Shown one piece after another: positions 33,619-46,706 of a stretch of 64,000 nt of DNA. The stretch is taken from contig JAITYX010000089.1 in NCBI GenBank assembly GCA_021018815.1, positions 1,116,001-1,180,000 of the forward strand. Reading direction: 5' to 3'. How positions within the stretch are numbered: the stretch's first letter is position 1; every line of letters starts with the position of its first letter. The notes beneath the pieces are model-generated. The model worked only from the letters and a program-made list of their open reading frames with translations, was not told where the DNA came from and searched no databases. The translations under genes were made by a program, and so were the position numbers. The DNA is from Talinum fruticosum. Its lineage: Eukaryota; Streptophyta; Magnoliopsida; Caryophyllales; Talinaceae.

Positions 33619-34580
33619 TAATGTATGGGGTTGGACTCGCGAGTTTGTCTTTGTGTGTTCCGTGCAATTTCTATTTCGTGTACTTAATGTACCGAATTGA
33701 GATGTTTAGGTCTTGATTTATCGAAGAAATAGAGTCATAAAGATATAAAGTAAGTTTGGAGATTTTAATGATCAATGTCATCCTGTGTTGAGATGACGAT
33801 ATATGCTAAGTTATAGGTACGTACAATACGTTGCCTCAGAAAAAGTTAATGAAAAGGGCGCTTTTTATGAGAGTTATATTTTACTGTGGAAAATTAGATC
33901 GATTTTTCGATTGAATCATCAAATATTATGTGTAATACATTTTGATCAGATTAATGATCAATTATCTAAGTTAAATTTAAAACATGGCCTATAATAATTA
34001 ATTAATTTATATTGACGTCACAAAAAGAAGGAAAAAATGTCAATGTCTTGCAATTCACCTTTCTCAAAGGCATTCGCAAAATTAGGAAAGTTTCAATCTT
34101 TCTCGAAGTGCAAAGGAATGAGAAAAGACGTGGGATGATCTGCCATGATTTTTGTCCAACTTGAGATTTCTCCATGAGAGATCCATATTTCTTTCCGTTA
34201 CTATATTTATAAGTTTATGTGTGTGATTTTTACTATCTTTTATTTACTAATATAAGAGTACAATAAGGTCTAAATTAAATAAAATTGTTTTCAATTTGTA
34301 TCAATATTTTAGTTTTAAAATGTGTTTGATATATATAGTTATAAATTAGTCAAATTTAAATAGTAACATATTTTTCATATACCCCGTATTAAGTAGAGAA
34401 TACAGGATACAAATTAAACCAAGAATATCTATTACGATAAATAGTATCAAATGCCTTCCTCAAATTACCAAAAGAAAAAAAGAAAAAAGAATCCACCCCC
34501 CAAAAAAAACCCCAAATTACATAATCTAGATTGCACTGATCTCAATTTTCCTTTAACATAATTTCCCCTGATTGTCTCCT
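33619..34580. other. PG1-PG2 intergenic region
   Basis: Holds the PG1 3' UTR and the PG2 upstream region. It is AT-rich, with a purine-rich patch (34460-34515). No gene is supported. Confidence 0.4.
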
Positions 34581-34582
34581 CT

Positions 34583-34591
34583 CTATAAAAT
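34583..34591 (+). promoter_or_regulatory. TATA box of PG2
   Basis: TCTATAAAA lies about 70 bp upstream of the PG2 ATG at 34657, in a CT-rich context shared with PG1. Confidence 0.6.
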
Positions 34592-34656
34592 CCCCCTCCT
34601 CTATATCATAATTCTATCCTTACATTGCAGGGAGTGTAAGACTTTGTGCAGTACCA

Positions 34657-34714
34657 ATGGCCTTGTCTCTGAGATCCCATGCACCTCATGTAAGACCCAT
34701 AGATGAACACCCTC

Positions 34715-34747
<33 letters not shown>

Positions 34748-37651
34748 GGTCTCACATCCCTCCCACACCCCCATTTTTACTGTAAACTTAAGATGAAGGC
34801 AGGATTCAAATTCAAATCTTCGATGTCTGGGTTTGTTTCATGGTTGTGCATAGCATTTTAACTTGGCTTTGATTTTGAAACAGGTGTTTTTAGTCCTATT
34901 ACTGTTGATAGTGGCAGTAGTACTCGAGGCTAACTTAGTAGAATGCCGTGGAATCAAAGAGTCGGGAACCTCAGAACGAGCAAGCGGGTGTAGAAAACAT
35001 AGGGCGTATTTGACGGATTTTGGAGGCGTAGCAGATGGCAAGACATCCAACACCAAGGCTTTTCGAGCTGCCGTCGCCAACCTTAGCAAAGTGGCGGAAG
35101 ACGGTGGCGCGGAACTTTACGTGCCTCCAGGGAAGTGGTTGACGGGTAGCTTCAATCTCACCAGCCACTTCACACTCTACCTTCACAAGGATGCCCTTCT
35201 TATTGCTTCTCAGGTATTCTCATCTCCCTCTCTCCCTCACATAAATATCTCCTAAATAAAACGGTCTTTACTTCAGGGATTGATTATATATTGTATTTTT
35301 ACCTTGGTGAGTCGGAAATATAAACATATGTAAATTGACATCATAAGGTTAAAATCTTATATCAGCCCGTAATTTTGAGTTGGGTCAATAATGGACCCGG
35401 TTCTGACTTCTGACTCACCTTGGCTCAGCCAGCTGGTTAACCATCAACTAAAGGAATTGCATGCATTTTTGGTTGTATTTTCCGGAGTATGCAGTAGTTT
35501 CTTTTTTCCTGTGTAGACTCGCCATCACAGAAAGGGGACTCTTTTTTCAGCTTTTGGTCATCAGATCAACAAGAATAAATAGGTGAAAGGTGTGGAAAGG
35601 TGTGTAACGAAATGATAAAGAATATGACTCAAAAGCTTGGATTATGGACAGAGCCTCAACCCTAGAAGCATTGTATAGCATAGCATGATAGATATTGCAT
35701 TAACTGGTTAGGCATTTCGTGTACTCTACTCATATTCTGTTTTATCTTTATTTGGTTACTAACTGAATCTCCGTCAATTCGGTTTATTTATCGTAAAATT
35801 TAATATATTGTTTCACGAAACAAAAACTATCTGGAAATCTTAGGTTTCTGTCAGTCAAAGGTGTCTGTTTTTGTTCAAATTATTGTGGACTAATCATATA
35901 TGAGCTGTTTTACTCTTATAATACGAAAATAGTTTACTATGTACTGCTAGAAAATAATGAAAGCAAGAATTGGAAGTAAGAAAATATTTATTGAGTGAAA
36001 CGTATGTGTTTGATGGAATACATTAAAACAGGATGAATCAGAATGGCCAGTTCTTCCTCCATTGCCATCCTATGGAAAGGGCAGAGATGCTCCTGATGGG
36101 AGATATGCTAGTCTTATCTTCGGCACCAATCTTACAGATGTTGTGATCACTGGTAATTAATTTCGACACCTTAATCATCCTTCATCTTTCTTCAAATTAC
36201 TCTGCTAATTACGTGAGCAAGATACTGTAACTTTTGTAATTTCACTGATTTTGATTGACAAATTGAACAGGAGGCAATGGGACTATTGATGGGCAGGGAG
36301 CTTACTGGTGGAACAAGTTCAAGAAGACTGAGCTAAACTTGACGCGGCCTTATTTAATCGAGATTATGTATTCTGATCAACTTCAGATCTTTAATGTCAC
36401 TTTGCTCAACTCCCCTTCTTGGAATGTACATCCTGTCTACACCAGGTTAGCTTCTATTCATACATATTCGCGTAAATCACTGTCTTCTTTTCTGCATTAT
36501 ATGAATTTCCTAATTCGTCCAGGACTAACCAGTATTCGATCACCCAACCCGAACAACTAGATTGAAATCTGATAAGTACATATTGTCAAGTATCTTGGAC
36601 CAAACTCATAATCAAATATAAACCAACTCGCTCAGATATGTATTTTCTCAGTTGGTGATCACGCCATCTGAAACTTTCTTGACTCAGAACCGACCCAACA
36701 ACTAGTTTGATAGCTCTAATCCTAAATAACAGTCCCTAAATAACAGCAATTTTTTTGGTCACAGCAATATAGTAATCAGTGGCATAACTATCAACGCACC
36801 CATTGATTCTCCTAACACGGATGGGATCAACCCAGGTACATTCGATCTACTCAAAGTGGTTTGATGTTGCATGTACTGATTTACTCAGAGAATATGCTGC
36901 AGAATAATGATACTTTTTCCAATTTCATGCAGATTCTTGCACAAATGTTCGAATCGAAGATAGCTATATAGTCTCAGGAGACGACTGTATCGCAATAAAA
37001 AGTGGCTGGGATCAATATGGGATTAGATTCGGAATGCCAACCCAACATGTCAGAATAAAGAGAGTGACCTGCATTTCCCCAACCAGTGCCATGATTGCCC
37101 TAGGCAGTGAAATGTCGGGTGGGATTCAAGACGTCAGGGCTGAGGACATCACAGCCATTAATACAGAATCGGCAGTCAGGATCAAGACATCTGCAGGGAG
37201 GGGTGCCTTTATTAAGGACATATTTGTCAAGGGCATGACTCTTAAGACTATGAAGTATGTGTTTTGGATGACGGGCAATTATGGGTCGCACCCTGACCCG
37301 GGCTATGATCCCAAGGCACTGCCTATTGTGAGGAATATCAACTACAGAGACATAATAGCTGAGGATGTTCATATGTCTGCAAACCTTGCTGGGATCAAGA
37401 ACGATGTGTTCTCTGGGATTTGCATATCAAATGTGACTATTTCCTTGGCTGAGAAGCCTCGGAATGTGCAGTGGAATTGCACTGACATTCAAGGGGTTAC
37501 TAGCGGGGTTACCCCAGAAGCTTGTGATTTGTTGCCTGATAAGAATCCTGGCAAAGTTTTGGCTTGTCCTTTCCCTACTGGGAAACTACCTATTGATGAT
37601 CTCAAGTTGAAGATTTGCTGTTTGAGGCCAGAGCCCCTAAACATTAGGTGA
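34657..37651 (+). CDS. GH28 polygalacturonase-like PG2 (intact)
   Basis: Tandem paralog of PG1 and intact as read. Exons: 34657-34689, 34884-35213, 36032-36152, 36271-36445, 36765-36835 and 36933-37651, all with GT-AG introns and consistent phases. The first exon plus the start of exon 2 encode a signal peptide or anchor (HVFLVLLLLIVAVVLEA). Conserved GH28 motifs are DFGGVADGKTSNT, GGNGTIDGQGAYWW, NTDGINP (Asn-Thr-Asp), SGDDCIAIKSGW (Asp-Asp) and RIKTSAGRGAF (Arg-Ile-Lys). The catalytic-site His motif Gly-His-Gly is replaced by GSEMSGG, a trait I recall from a plant GH28 clade. A CAWCF-like C-terminal Cys pair (CCLRPE) follows. Function as an active pectinase is inferred from family only, and the missing His makes activity uncertain. 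Confidence 0.92.
34708..34747 (+). repeat. (CT)n microsatellite in PG2 intron 1
   Basis: A nearly perfect CT dinucleotide tract, broken once by TTT, lies just inside the first intron. Polypyrimidine tracts near 5' ends are common in plant genes. Confidence 0.85.
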
Positions 37652-37996
37652 TTACAACTGTTTTCAACAATTAAGGGAATAACATTATAAATTTAACTTT
37701 CATATACGCAATGAACGAGGTTCACTGTCTTTGACAAGACGATATCTCCAATGTCAAAGAATTTCAATGCTTAAATTAAACCAGTATGATTATAGATTTC
37801 TGAACGTATTCTACAAAATCATTTTTCGTTAGAACATGGTTTCCTATCTCCTAACTCCAGCACTGGGCCATGAGCTCTTTGGGGGGGTGCGTCATGAAGT
37901 AGTCAAAGACAGAATATATAACCTTTTGGCTCTAGCATTCCTTTGTGTCAACAATTAACAGAACTATTCGGTTACCGTGGGAGCAACTGCGGGGCT

Positions 37997-40900
37997 TCAG
38001 AAGTGAAATTCAGGGCGGATACAAAGCTGCCGAATATCATCATGAGAATGATCCTTTTTCAGATGCAGCTTGATCTCATATAGCTTTGGCCAAAGTTTAC
38101 CCGTCACTGCAGATGATAAGAAATCAAAATTGTGAATTATAACATGGCTCATCATCGCAAACCAAATATCAGCAAAAACAGAAAAAGCACGTCAAAGAAA
38201 CGTTTCACAATCAAGAAAGTTCCAAATCCAACCACAAAAATCGCGATAGCCTCATGGATAGAATTCTCAATAGATAGAAATCCGAAACTTGAACATGATC
38301 ATGGATCTGCTGATTCATCACTTATTCTACAATTATAGAGGGAACCATGGCCCAAGTATCCAAGTATGGAATGAATTAACAACATTGCAAAAGGTCATTT
38401 AAGAGGATGGTAGGAAAAGGAATGGTCATGCATTTCAGGCATACAGGAAGATGCAATTTTTGAGTTAAACATGATATAGACTTCAGGGTGTCTCCAGAAA
38501 GGCATACACTTGCTGCAGAATAATCACCATCGGATTTGCAGCACTTACCAAAGATTCGCTGTTTGTCAGCATCCCATGCTATACCATTCAGAACATCAAA
38601 GCTCTACAACATGGTAAATTGCCCACTTAAGAACTGTTTGAGAAAAGCATTGGCAAGTAGATCTAAGGGGGAAAAACAACTTGTGAAGGTTAACACTTAC
38701 TCTTTCACCTGCTGCTATTAATGATTCTCTGTAAAGGAAAAAAACAAACAAGTGTCAACCAATTGATAAAAACAGGAGGAAATGGTTGCAAATAATAGAA
38801 AGATGGTGTGAATGCAGAACCTTAAATTTGGAAGGAGAATCCATGCAGACACAGTGCCATCTCCAGGCGCTATTCTTGCAATGCAGTCAGTCTGCCCAGA
38901 GAGAATGAACAAAATTTTATGTGTGCATGAATGCATCTGCCATATATCAACATAAACCATGATTTTGAAGTACTAACTTATCTGCCTTTGAATCCTTTAC
39001 CCAAAAAAAGAAACAAAAAAAAAAAGGATGATTATGTTTAGTCTTGAAGAAAAGAATACTAGAAATTATCTACACATAAAAGAACGCTTCAAAGTGTTAG
39101 ATGGCATATTGCAGTTACTTTGTCCAAATTCGCATGACTCAAAATCCAAAAAGTGTTTCAAGCTGCTAAACCCCTCGATATTACTATCTGCACTATAATT
39201 ACCTGCCAGACATTTGCCCACACTTCACCATTCACATACTCTAGCTCGTTTAGGTTGTGTACCTCAAGACCTTTGTATCTGACTGTATCCTTTTTATAAC
39301 TGCACACAAAAGCACCAAACTCACTTGCGCTCAAGTATATCATCACACACAAGAAAGAAGCCAAGAAGCAAATGATTCTCAAAACTAAAAGATAAGACAT
39401 ATATTCACAGCAAGTGAGCGCCAAATGTGCATTGAAGCATATCATCTATGATACACAAATAGGTATACAAGTCATCAGTGTATTGTTGTTTCTATGTTTC
39501 TCATTTGTTCCCCACCTCCCCCCTTTAACTTCTATTTTTCCAGGGGTGCAGATGATTAAACCAGAAAAGAAGTATAATAGATTATAGGCCAGTGGGGAAG
39601 ACATACCATTAATAAAGAGAGAACTAATCAATATTATTTTTATATAATAAACTGAAAGTCATCATATGCATAAAATATAAACGTACAAAAAACAAAAGTA
39701 AAACTCAATTTAAGACAATACTAATTTTGGAGCCTGTCCTACGGACTGGTAGACCATTCCATAATTAAAGTTAATTTTTATTTTAGGTTTTTTGTTTATT
39801 AATTTGTGATATTTGTTTGTCTTTTGTTAGATTCTGATTCAAATACCTAAATTTTCCTACTTCTATTCTTTGAACCCATTTTTTATCTGAATTTAGAGCA
39901 TGTTTGGCCTAGTTTTAAAAAAGTAGTTTTTGTTTTTTAAAAATATTTTTTTGAAAATTGTTTTTGGAGGAAAAATTGAAATATTTGGCCTAAATTTTAT
40001 ATAATGTTTTTTAAATAATTAATTTGTTTTGCCAAAATTTTGAAAGGGAGAGAGAAAATAGAGATAAAATAAAACATGAGGGAGAGAGAAGAGAGATAGA
40101 GATAGAGGAGAGGAGAGAGAAGAGTAAATAAAGTGGAAAGGGAGGAGAGAGAGAAAGAATAGAATTGTGGGTGGTTGTTAGTGAGTTTTTTCGGAAATTA
40201 GAAACAGAAACAACTATTTGTTGTTTCTGTTTTTGGAAAGTTTTTCTCTAAAATTATTTTTGAAAAACAGTTTTAATTTTTTAAAAACTAGTGTTTGGCC
40301 TAATTTTAGTTTTTAAAATCTAAAAACACTTTTAAAATTTAGGCCAAACACCCACTTAGACTTGTTTGAATTGTTTGAGCTGAAAAAAATTGAGTATTAG
40401 ATAAAATATTTTGTTCGAATTAAAGATGTTGACAGATGAATTCAAATTTTGTCAACGCTATCTTTTGTCAATGAGGATTTGATATGTTATGTTTTTTATG
40501 AAAAGATATGATATGTTACGAGTAACTTTTATATAATCATTTTTATCATATTCTCTCAAATAAAGTACAATTATTTATATTAAATTATTTAAACATGTAT
40601 GGGCAATTTAGTAAACAAAATAAAAATAATTATTAAAATAGACATTAAAACATTGTTAATGTCCGATAACATTTAGAATACTTAGTACACATATTCATTT
40701 AACATAGTGTTTATGATTGAGTTTGATTGACTTTTATCAAGAAAAAGAAAGATTTAGGTTATTGGTACTTTATGTCTCTAGTTTGATTCATCCCTTTATG
40801 TTTATGTTATAATTGTATTGTGTTATTCTTTGTAACATTTTCTTTGCAACTTTTGACAGAATATATACAAAAGGTTTTGTATAAGATCATATTACTTAAG

Positions 40901-43900
40901 TAACATCATGAGATGGGCGTATTTTAAGGGCAACTTTTAATAATTGTAGCGGTGATTGATTAATTATTTAGGGTAAGACGAAATCCTTGAGCATGACAAT
41001 TTAAAGGTTTTAGGGTGATAAAGCACTTACTTTAGAGTGTTTTTTTTTAATTTAAGGGTAACTAATGAGGGTAGTTTGATAAAAAAATCACCTTAGAGGT
41101 GTTCAAGGGGCAGCTGATTTCCTCTTTCGCTACCGTTTGATCTTCAGACAGCTTTCCCTTGTATCAACCAATTAAGCTTATTTTTGCATCTTGTTTGTGA
41201 AATTGAGATAAAAATTCTTTTCTTACTCACAAAAAAGTATACTAAACATATATAGGCTCATTTTGATCGGATTTTAATTGATTAATCAAAATCCTCTTAT
41301 ATTTAAGATGATGTCTTCCATCTATAGATTGTGTTAGTAAATATTCATTATCCATTTTGTTAGTATATTTAGAATAATTGAAGATTTCATATTTAAAATA
41401 AATTCAAAAATATAACTTATATCTAAGATAAAAATAATTTGTCATGTTTAAAATATATTGAGTTTTGTTAAATTGTTGTTAGACAAGATATAGATAATAA
41501 ATGATAATACTTAAATGTCTATCAAAATTAAGAAAATGAAGTTACTAGAAAACTTTGGTACATCCTAAAACAATGAGTATTTTAAAAATTATACAATTTT
41601 CTAAAATAAAAAAAAATTGTATCAATGAGATAATATTCACATGTTAAAAAAATATTATAACATTTCTATAAGGCAACAAAAAAGGAAAAAAATAAAGCCC
41701 TTTGTCTTATATGGGTGTTGAGGCCCATGAGAATTGTATTTATCTCCAAGGAAGCAAGAAGGTAAACAGCAAACGAAATGGGAAAGTAAATAAGCAGCAA
41801 AACAAAAGGCAAACTGCCTTTTTACTTTAGAGAACATGATTATTGGCTTAAGACAGGTACCTTTCATAGATTGGGGATCTAATTGATATAATGTTGAAGA
41901 ACCATCACTTCCAAACATGATTTTCCCATCAGTTGCTAGTCCCCAGCCATCATTCATGTCATGAGTAAACGTCATTAGCTGCAACAAGCATACATGCAAG
42001 ATAGCTGTCCAATATTAGAAATGATCAACAGCACAACAAAGGACCATAAATAGAAGCCATAGTAGAAATGACGCCTTTCTAAACCAAAACAGTGAAGCAC
42101 ACCAGAAGGTGTGATGCAAAGTAATTTAAGTATTGAACAGAATTGGTCCAACTTGATCAACAATGAACCCACTATTAAGAGATGAAAGAAATTTAATGCC
42201 ATTTTCACAGGGAAAATGAGCAAGATATTGAGAACTCAGTATATGACAAATCGAAGAGTGATTTGCAATAGAACATGCACATTCGAAATAACTTCATAGG
42301 AATAAAAGGTGAAATACGGACTTTGCTTAGATTATTTCTGTCATAAATGAAACCAGTTTTCTTCAACCAGGTTACTTGATACAACCTACAGAAGAAATAT
42401 CATTCAAGCATCAGGAATTAAGTGTTAATTATTGTACTATAGTTTTCATCATGGCTCATACATATATAAATGAAAGAAAATAGGAGCAAATAAGATTATT
42501 CAAAGGCATACTTAAATTAAGGAAATTCCAAAATCTATTCACTTTATGCAGACGCTGCTTCCTGTTATCTTCTTTTAAGGGATACAATCAATAGTTGGTT
42601 GTTCAACATTTCTAACAACATACCAGCAACAAGGTCCTCTAGAATATCAATTGTTAATTCTATAAGTTCACTCTTTGTTAATCAAGCAAAAATTGCCTTA
42701 AATAGCTCTTTTTCCTAGTACATATGTGCTCAATAGATAAAAATAAAGGGATAGTTCTATGCTCAATGCACATCAATGATGTATAACAATATTCAAATTC
42801 TCTACCAGAAAATACCCTATACCCAGTCAATATCTACAGAGACAGGATAACAGTGGCCCAAACAGCTTCTTCGTCAAAGAGCGCTCAAGATCAAACTACT
42901 AGCAGACACAAAGAGCCTATGTCTCATAACGTAATACTAAGACTATTATTAATATCCTCAATATAAGAAAAATCATCATCATAAGTCAAATCAAACCCCC
43001 TGATGCAGATGTTTCCCAATTGTTATTCAGTTCATACAAAAGGTAAGCCACTTAGTGCTGGGTAAGTTGGTTCCACAGGTTCTTAAAGTGCTACACAAGA
43101 AATTAAAATGGAGCTCTATGTATAACATTGTGGATAGCAGAACTACTCCCTCCGTTTTTTCTTTCCCCTTTCCTAAACAACAAACTTTTCTCCCAAATTG
43201 GCTTCCTAAAAGCTCATTAAATGCAATTTTAACTATTTGTCTTTCATCATCCACTAAACTTATCATTTACTGGTTAATATTTTAGTTTTTAAACAGCGTG
43301 CTTTTCCATTGGCAAAGAAAATAATGGGACGGAAGTAGTGTATCTATTAAAAACTACAGATGATACAAACCTTTCACCAAGAAGAGTTAATCCTTCCCCA
43401 AAATCGGAATCATCCATCTTCTGTTGAGCCTCAACCTAATAAATCCAGGAAAAGAAGATGAAAGGAAAGAGGTGAACAGAAGGTCAGTTAAGAAGAAAAT
43501 TATTTTGGTAGGAAGCATTCTTTGCATAGGAAAATCCAGCATCAAGCTCATTTTACAGAGTAGAGGAGAATAAAAGCTATAGCAGCTGATGAAGGAGTGA
43601 GTTTCCCGCAAGTAGAATCTACATGATAACTCAAATTACAAAACGAAATCTTCCTCAACATAATTACTACTGTCATTATGAACTAGTGTAGTTAACCTTG
43701 CTAGTAAGTTAAGTGCAGAATTCTAGGACCAAGTGACAAGGACAAATCAAGACACCTAGTAGGATGATCACAACAAGGACATTTAAGTTTTAGGAGACTG
43801 AAGTAAAATGAAATATGAAGTTCTCCGGCAGATAACAATACACTGAACAAAAAACTATAATCCTTGAAGCTCGCAATTTGAGTCCCTGCTTCACGAAAAG

Positions 43901-45556
43901 GATTGGATAATACAAGAAATGACTGAAAAGTCGAAAAATGAGATCTGCTGGCACAAAATGCAGAATGATGTACCTTCCCAGTTTGCAGGGCTACTCTTCT
44001 GACTGCTGACTGCAAAAACGATGATATGCTAATCAGATACAAGTTATGAAAGTACTAAAGCTCCAAATTTTAGGTGGCAAGAGTCCCTAGGGTAGTAAAA
44101 TCAACCAAATTAACTCTATCGTCATATTGGTCAAGAAACAGAAAAATAGCAAATGAGATGAGCCAGATGTTCAGCAAGCCAAAATGAACTTCTCTGAATT
44201 GTATCATTGGAAGCCACCATCTCTACTTGTCCTTGCATTAAAGCATATAAGAGTATGATCAACTCATCAAGTGACATCTACTGCACAAATTATGCATTTA
44301 CTCCTCAAGATAGATATATTGAAGTCCATTAAATCTTCCAATGTTGCTTATTGATGAAGAAAACACATGGAAGTTCCTATATTCCTAGATATTGCATATA
44401 CAAGGCCAAAATAAACAAATAAGTAAATAAACACCTCACCTTTTTATAAAGGCCAGTTGATTCATAAAGAGTATCATTTCCCCAATAGAGAAGACCCTGA
44501 AAGCAAAGCATAAACTCATGTCATTCTCTAGCCAATGCAAAGTCATTTAATTAGTGGAAAAGGCCAGACCATAGCCCAGGAAAGCTCTTGACTCTCATTT
44601 TACTTATCTATCTAAATTCAAATGTCAAAGGTAATACTTGAAACCAGACAACGTAAACACTATTGATACTCTTCAGTTCTTGTGACTCAACATGACAGAC
44701 AGGGGAGAAAAATACTCTTCAATGCCCAAAACTTATCACACCACAAAGAAATCAAGAGAGGGGGGTATTTCTATGTCAGCCCGCTTCAACTTCATATATT
44801 ACATAAGAGCTCCTGCGGAGCATCAGATCCCAAATCCTGGCCAAATCTAAAAATAATGCCGCAAATTTTCAATATTCCTTATATTGCACAATCACTGGAT
44901 TACATTGACTTCATTACTGTATACCACAGAAATCCAACTTCTATCAAGGCCAAAAGACTGCGAGAACGCAGAATTTTACATCTACTTAGTCTATACTTAA
45001 CCAAGGGCTACCAAAACATAAAGATAGCCCCAAGCAGTAAATGAATGGTGAAAATCACATGATGCAATTCTAAACACAATTCAAAAGAACCACATTTTTT
45101 ATCACTGCTCAAAACCTTGTAGCTCCTATCTCCACAAAATTGCGCAGTCACTAAAAATTAATACGATTTTGTAAAGAAACCATCTTTCCCAAAAGATTCA
45201 TCATGACATTTCAGTACCCATATAATATTTTCCATTCTTCACCAAATTCAACACAAAAGCCATCTGAATTTCAAAACACCAACCTGGGTAAACGCTTTTG
45301 GATCATGTGGATACTCCTTGACAACTTCAATTGTATAAACTTGAGGCAACTGGGTTTTCGGGGAATCACGAGGGGATCCAAACCAAGTTTTGGACGAATT
45401 GGCTAAGAGAACCAGGAGCGAGAGAACCAGCGCAACAGAGACGACTCGAGTGACCCATTTGTAACGATGAAGTGGGGATCGAGAAGTCATGGGCGAGAGG
45501 CTAACTGGGTTGGATCGCTGAGTCTTCTTCCTCCTAAGCGATCCACCTCCCGCCAT
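37997..45556 (-). CDS. QCT: Glutaminyl-peptide cyclotransferase (plant-type QC)
   Basis: Converts N-terminal Gln of peptides and proteins to pyroglutamate in the secretory pathway; plant QCs are five-bladed beta-propellers. Exons on the minus strand, 5' to 3': 45556-45284, 44496-44440, 44009-43974, 43435-43371, 42385-42322, 41978-41861, 39299- or 39282-39203, 38891-38821, 38728-38701, 38603-38549 and 38106-37997. That gives about 318 residues, the usual length. Residues from about 30 form a membrane anchor (VVSVALVLSLLVLLA). Then come EVVKEYPHDPKAFTQ, GLLYWGNDTLYESTGLY, FGEGLTLLGERLYQVTW, DGWGLATDGKIMFGSDG, EVHNLNELEYVNGEVWANVW and TGKLWPKLYEI. Exon 7 needs either its downstream acceptor (GATACAG) or one extra A in its A5 run to keep frame. 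Start is the first in-frame ATG. Divergent from HSP90. Confidence 0.92.
39896..40355. mobile_element. MITE in QC intron 6 (460 bp, TTA duplication)
   Basis: The element starts GAGCATGTTTGGCCTAG and ends TAGGCCAAACACCCAC, an inverted repeat around TGTTTGGCCTA. It is flanked by TTA at 39893-39895 and 40356-40358. The TSD suits a Tourist/Harbinger-type MITE. It holds GAGAGA-rich and T/A-run internal sequence and no gene. Confidence 0.7.
40359..41860. other. Rest of QC intron 6
   Basis: Very AT-rich intronic sequence with no gene. The intron is 2.6 kb because of the MITE and this stretch, while most other QC introns are well under 1 kb. Confidence 0.5.
43146..43335. mobile_element. Stowaway-like MITE in QC intron 4
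   Basis: Termini CTCCCTCCGTTTTTTC and ATGGGACGGAAG are typical of Stowaway (Tc1/mariner) MITEs. They are flanked by TA at 43144-43145 and 43336-43337. About 190 bp, non-coding. Confidence 0.7.
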
Positions 45557-46548
45557 CAACAACAACTTGAGCTTCTTACATCCATTCTCCAAAGTCAAAC
45601 CTTTTTATTGATCGACAAATGGGCTTGATCATGGATTGATTAAATTCATCGATCCCCCGCTTGTGGGATTTCTATTGATGGGGCGGAAATAACTAGGAAC
45701 CATTACAATGTGTGAGATTGAGGTGTCTTGGACAATCTATTAGGGCAATAGTACTATTGGGTCTAAAGGTGATTAGGAATCCAAAGCTAGACCCAAAAAC
45801 TAACTTGGTATTTGGTATATTTGAGTTTCTTCTATTTTTTAATTGTTAGAAAGCTTCAATTAAATTGATTTATCAGGTGTTTTTTTAAAATGAAATAATA
45901 TTATTATTAATTTTTATTATTTTCACATTACAATTGATTTCATACATTTGAAAGGTTACAAATCTCAATTCATCATTTTTTGTTGTCTTATTGCTATATT
46001 ATTCATAAGCAAAATAAAATTATATATATTTAGCAATTAAAATATAATTTTTTTAAGAATAAATAGACCCGTTTGAACCCCTATCTCAAGAAAAACTCAA
46101 AAGACTGACTGGACCGATAGAAAGAATATCAAAAATTAATTATACCTATAACACATAAATCCTCAAACTTGATAAATTTGTGCTCACCAGGATCGAACCC
46201 GGGTGGGAAGCCTACGAGAATCTTGGTCGAACCTGGGTGGAAGCCTATGAGAGTCTTGGTCTGCCCCTCTTTTCCTCATGCTTTAACGTTCAAATATTTA
46301 AAAACAAACGAACATTCCAGATCAACCACCTGAACCGAACCTTCTCGATCCCTCCTCATAATTAGGTTAAACAACGCACAACTCACCGTTCTGATGTAAT
46401 TCAAACGCCAATATGCTTTCGTACGACGTCGTGTTGGTTTCTGATTTGAAAATTTCTGAGAAAAATCTCCCGCAAAAATAACTGAAATTCTGGAGGGGAG
46501 TAGAAGACTCTGGAACCGGAGAAGGAGGAAAGTCTACTCCTCAGTTGC
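45557..46548. other. Divergent promoter region between QC and HSP90
   Basis: About 1 kb between the two start regions. It contains AT-rich sequence, a duplicated word with a GGTTCGA-type core (46187-46262) and, on the HSP90 side, a region with GAA/TTC words near 46447-46530. Those could be imperfect heat-shock elements, but no perfect three-unit element is seen. Confidence 0.4.
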
Positions 46549-46556
46549 TATAAAAG
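46549..46556 (+). promoter_or_regulatory. TATA box of HSP90
   Basis: TATAAAAG lies 151 bp upstream of the HSP90 ATG and is followed by a CT-rich leader (CTCTCTCTCT near 46643-46660), as is usual for highly expressed plant genes. Confidence 0.7.
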
Positions 46557-46706
46557 ACCCTCCATTTCCTCTCTCGTTCACGACCTCAAGCTTTCTCTCT
46601 CTGCAAGCCATTCCAAACGCACATTCTCTGCATTGTCAATTCTCTCTCTCTCTCTCCATCTCTGTCTTTTCGATCAGTTTTCGTCCCAGGGTTCGTGTAA
46701 GGATCA

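Noticed and set aside
46187..46262. Functional tRNA gene
   Set aside because: Only a B-box-like core is present; no cloverleaf, A box or acceptor stem can be drawn.
46447..46530. Canonical heat-shock element upstream of HSP90
   Set aside because: GAA and TTC words are present, but none forms a clean nGAAnnTTCnnGAAn array.
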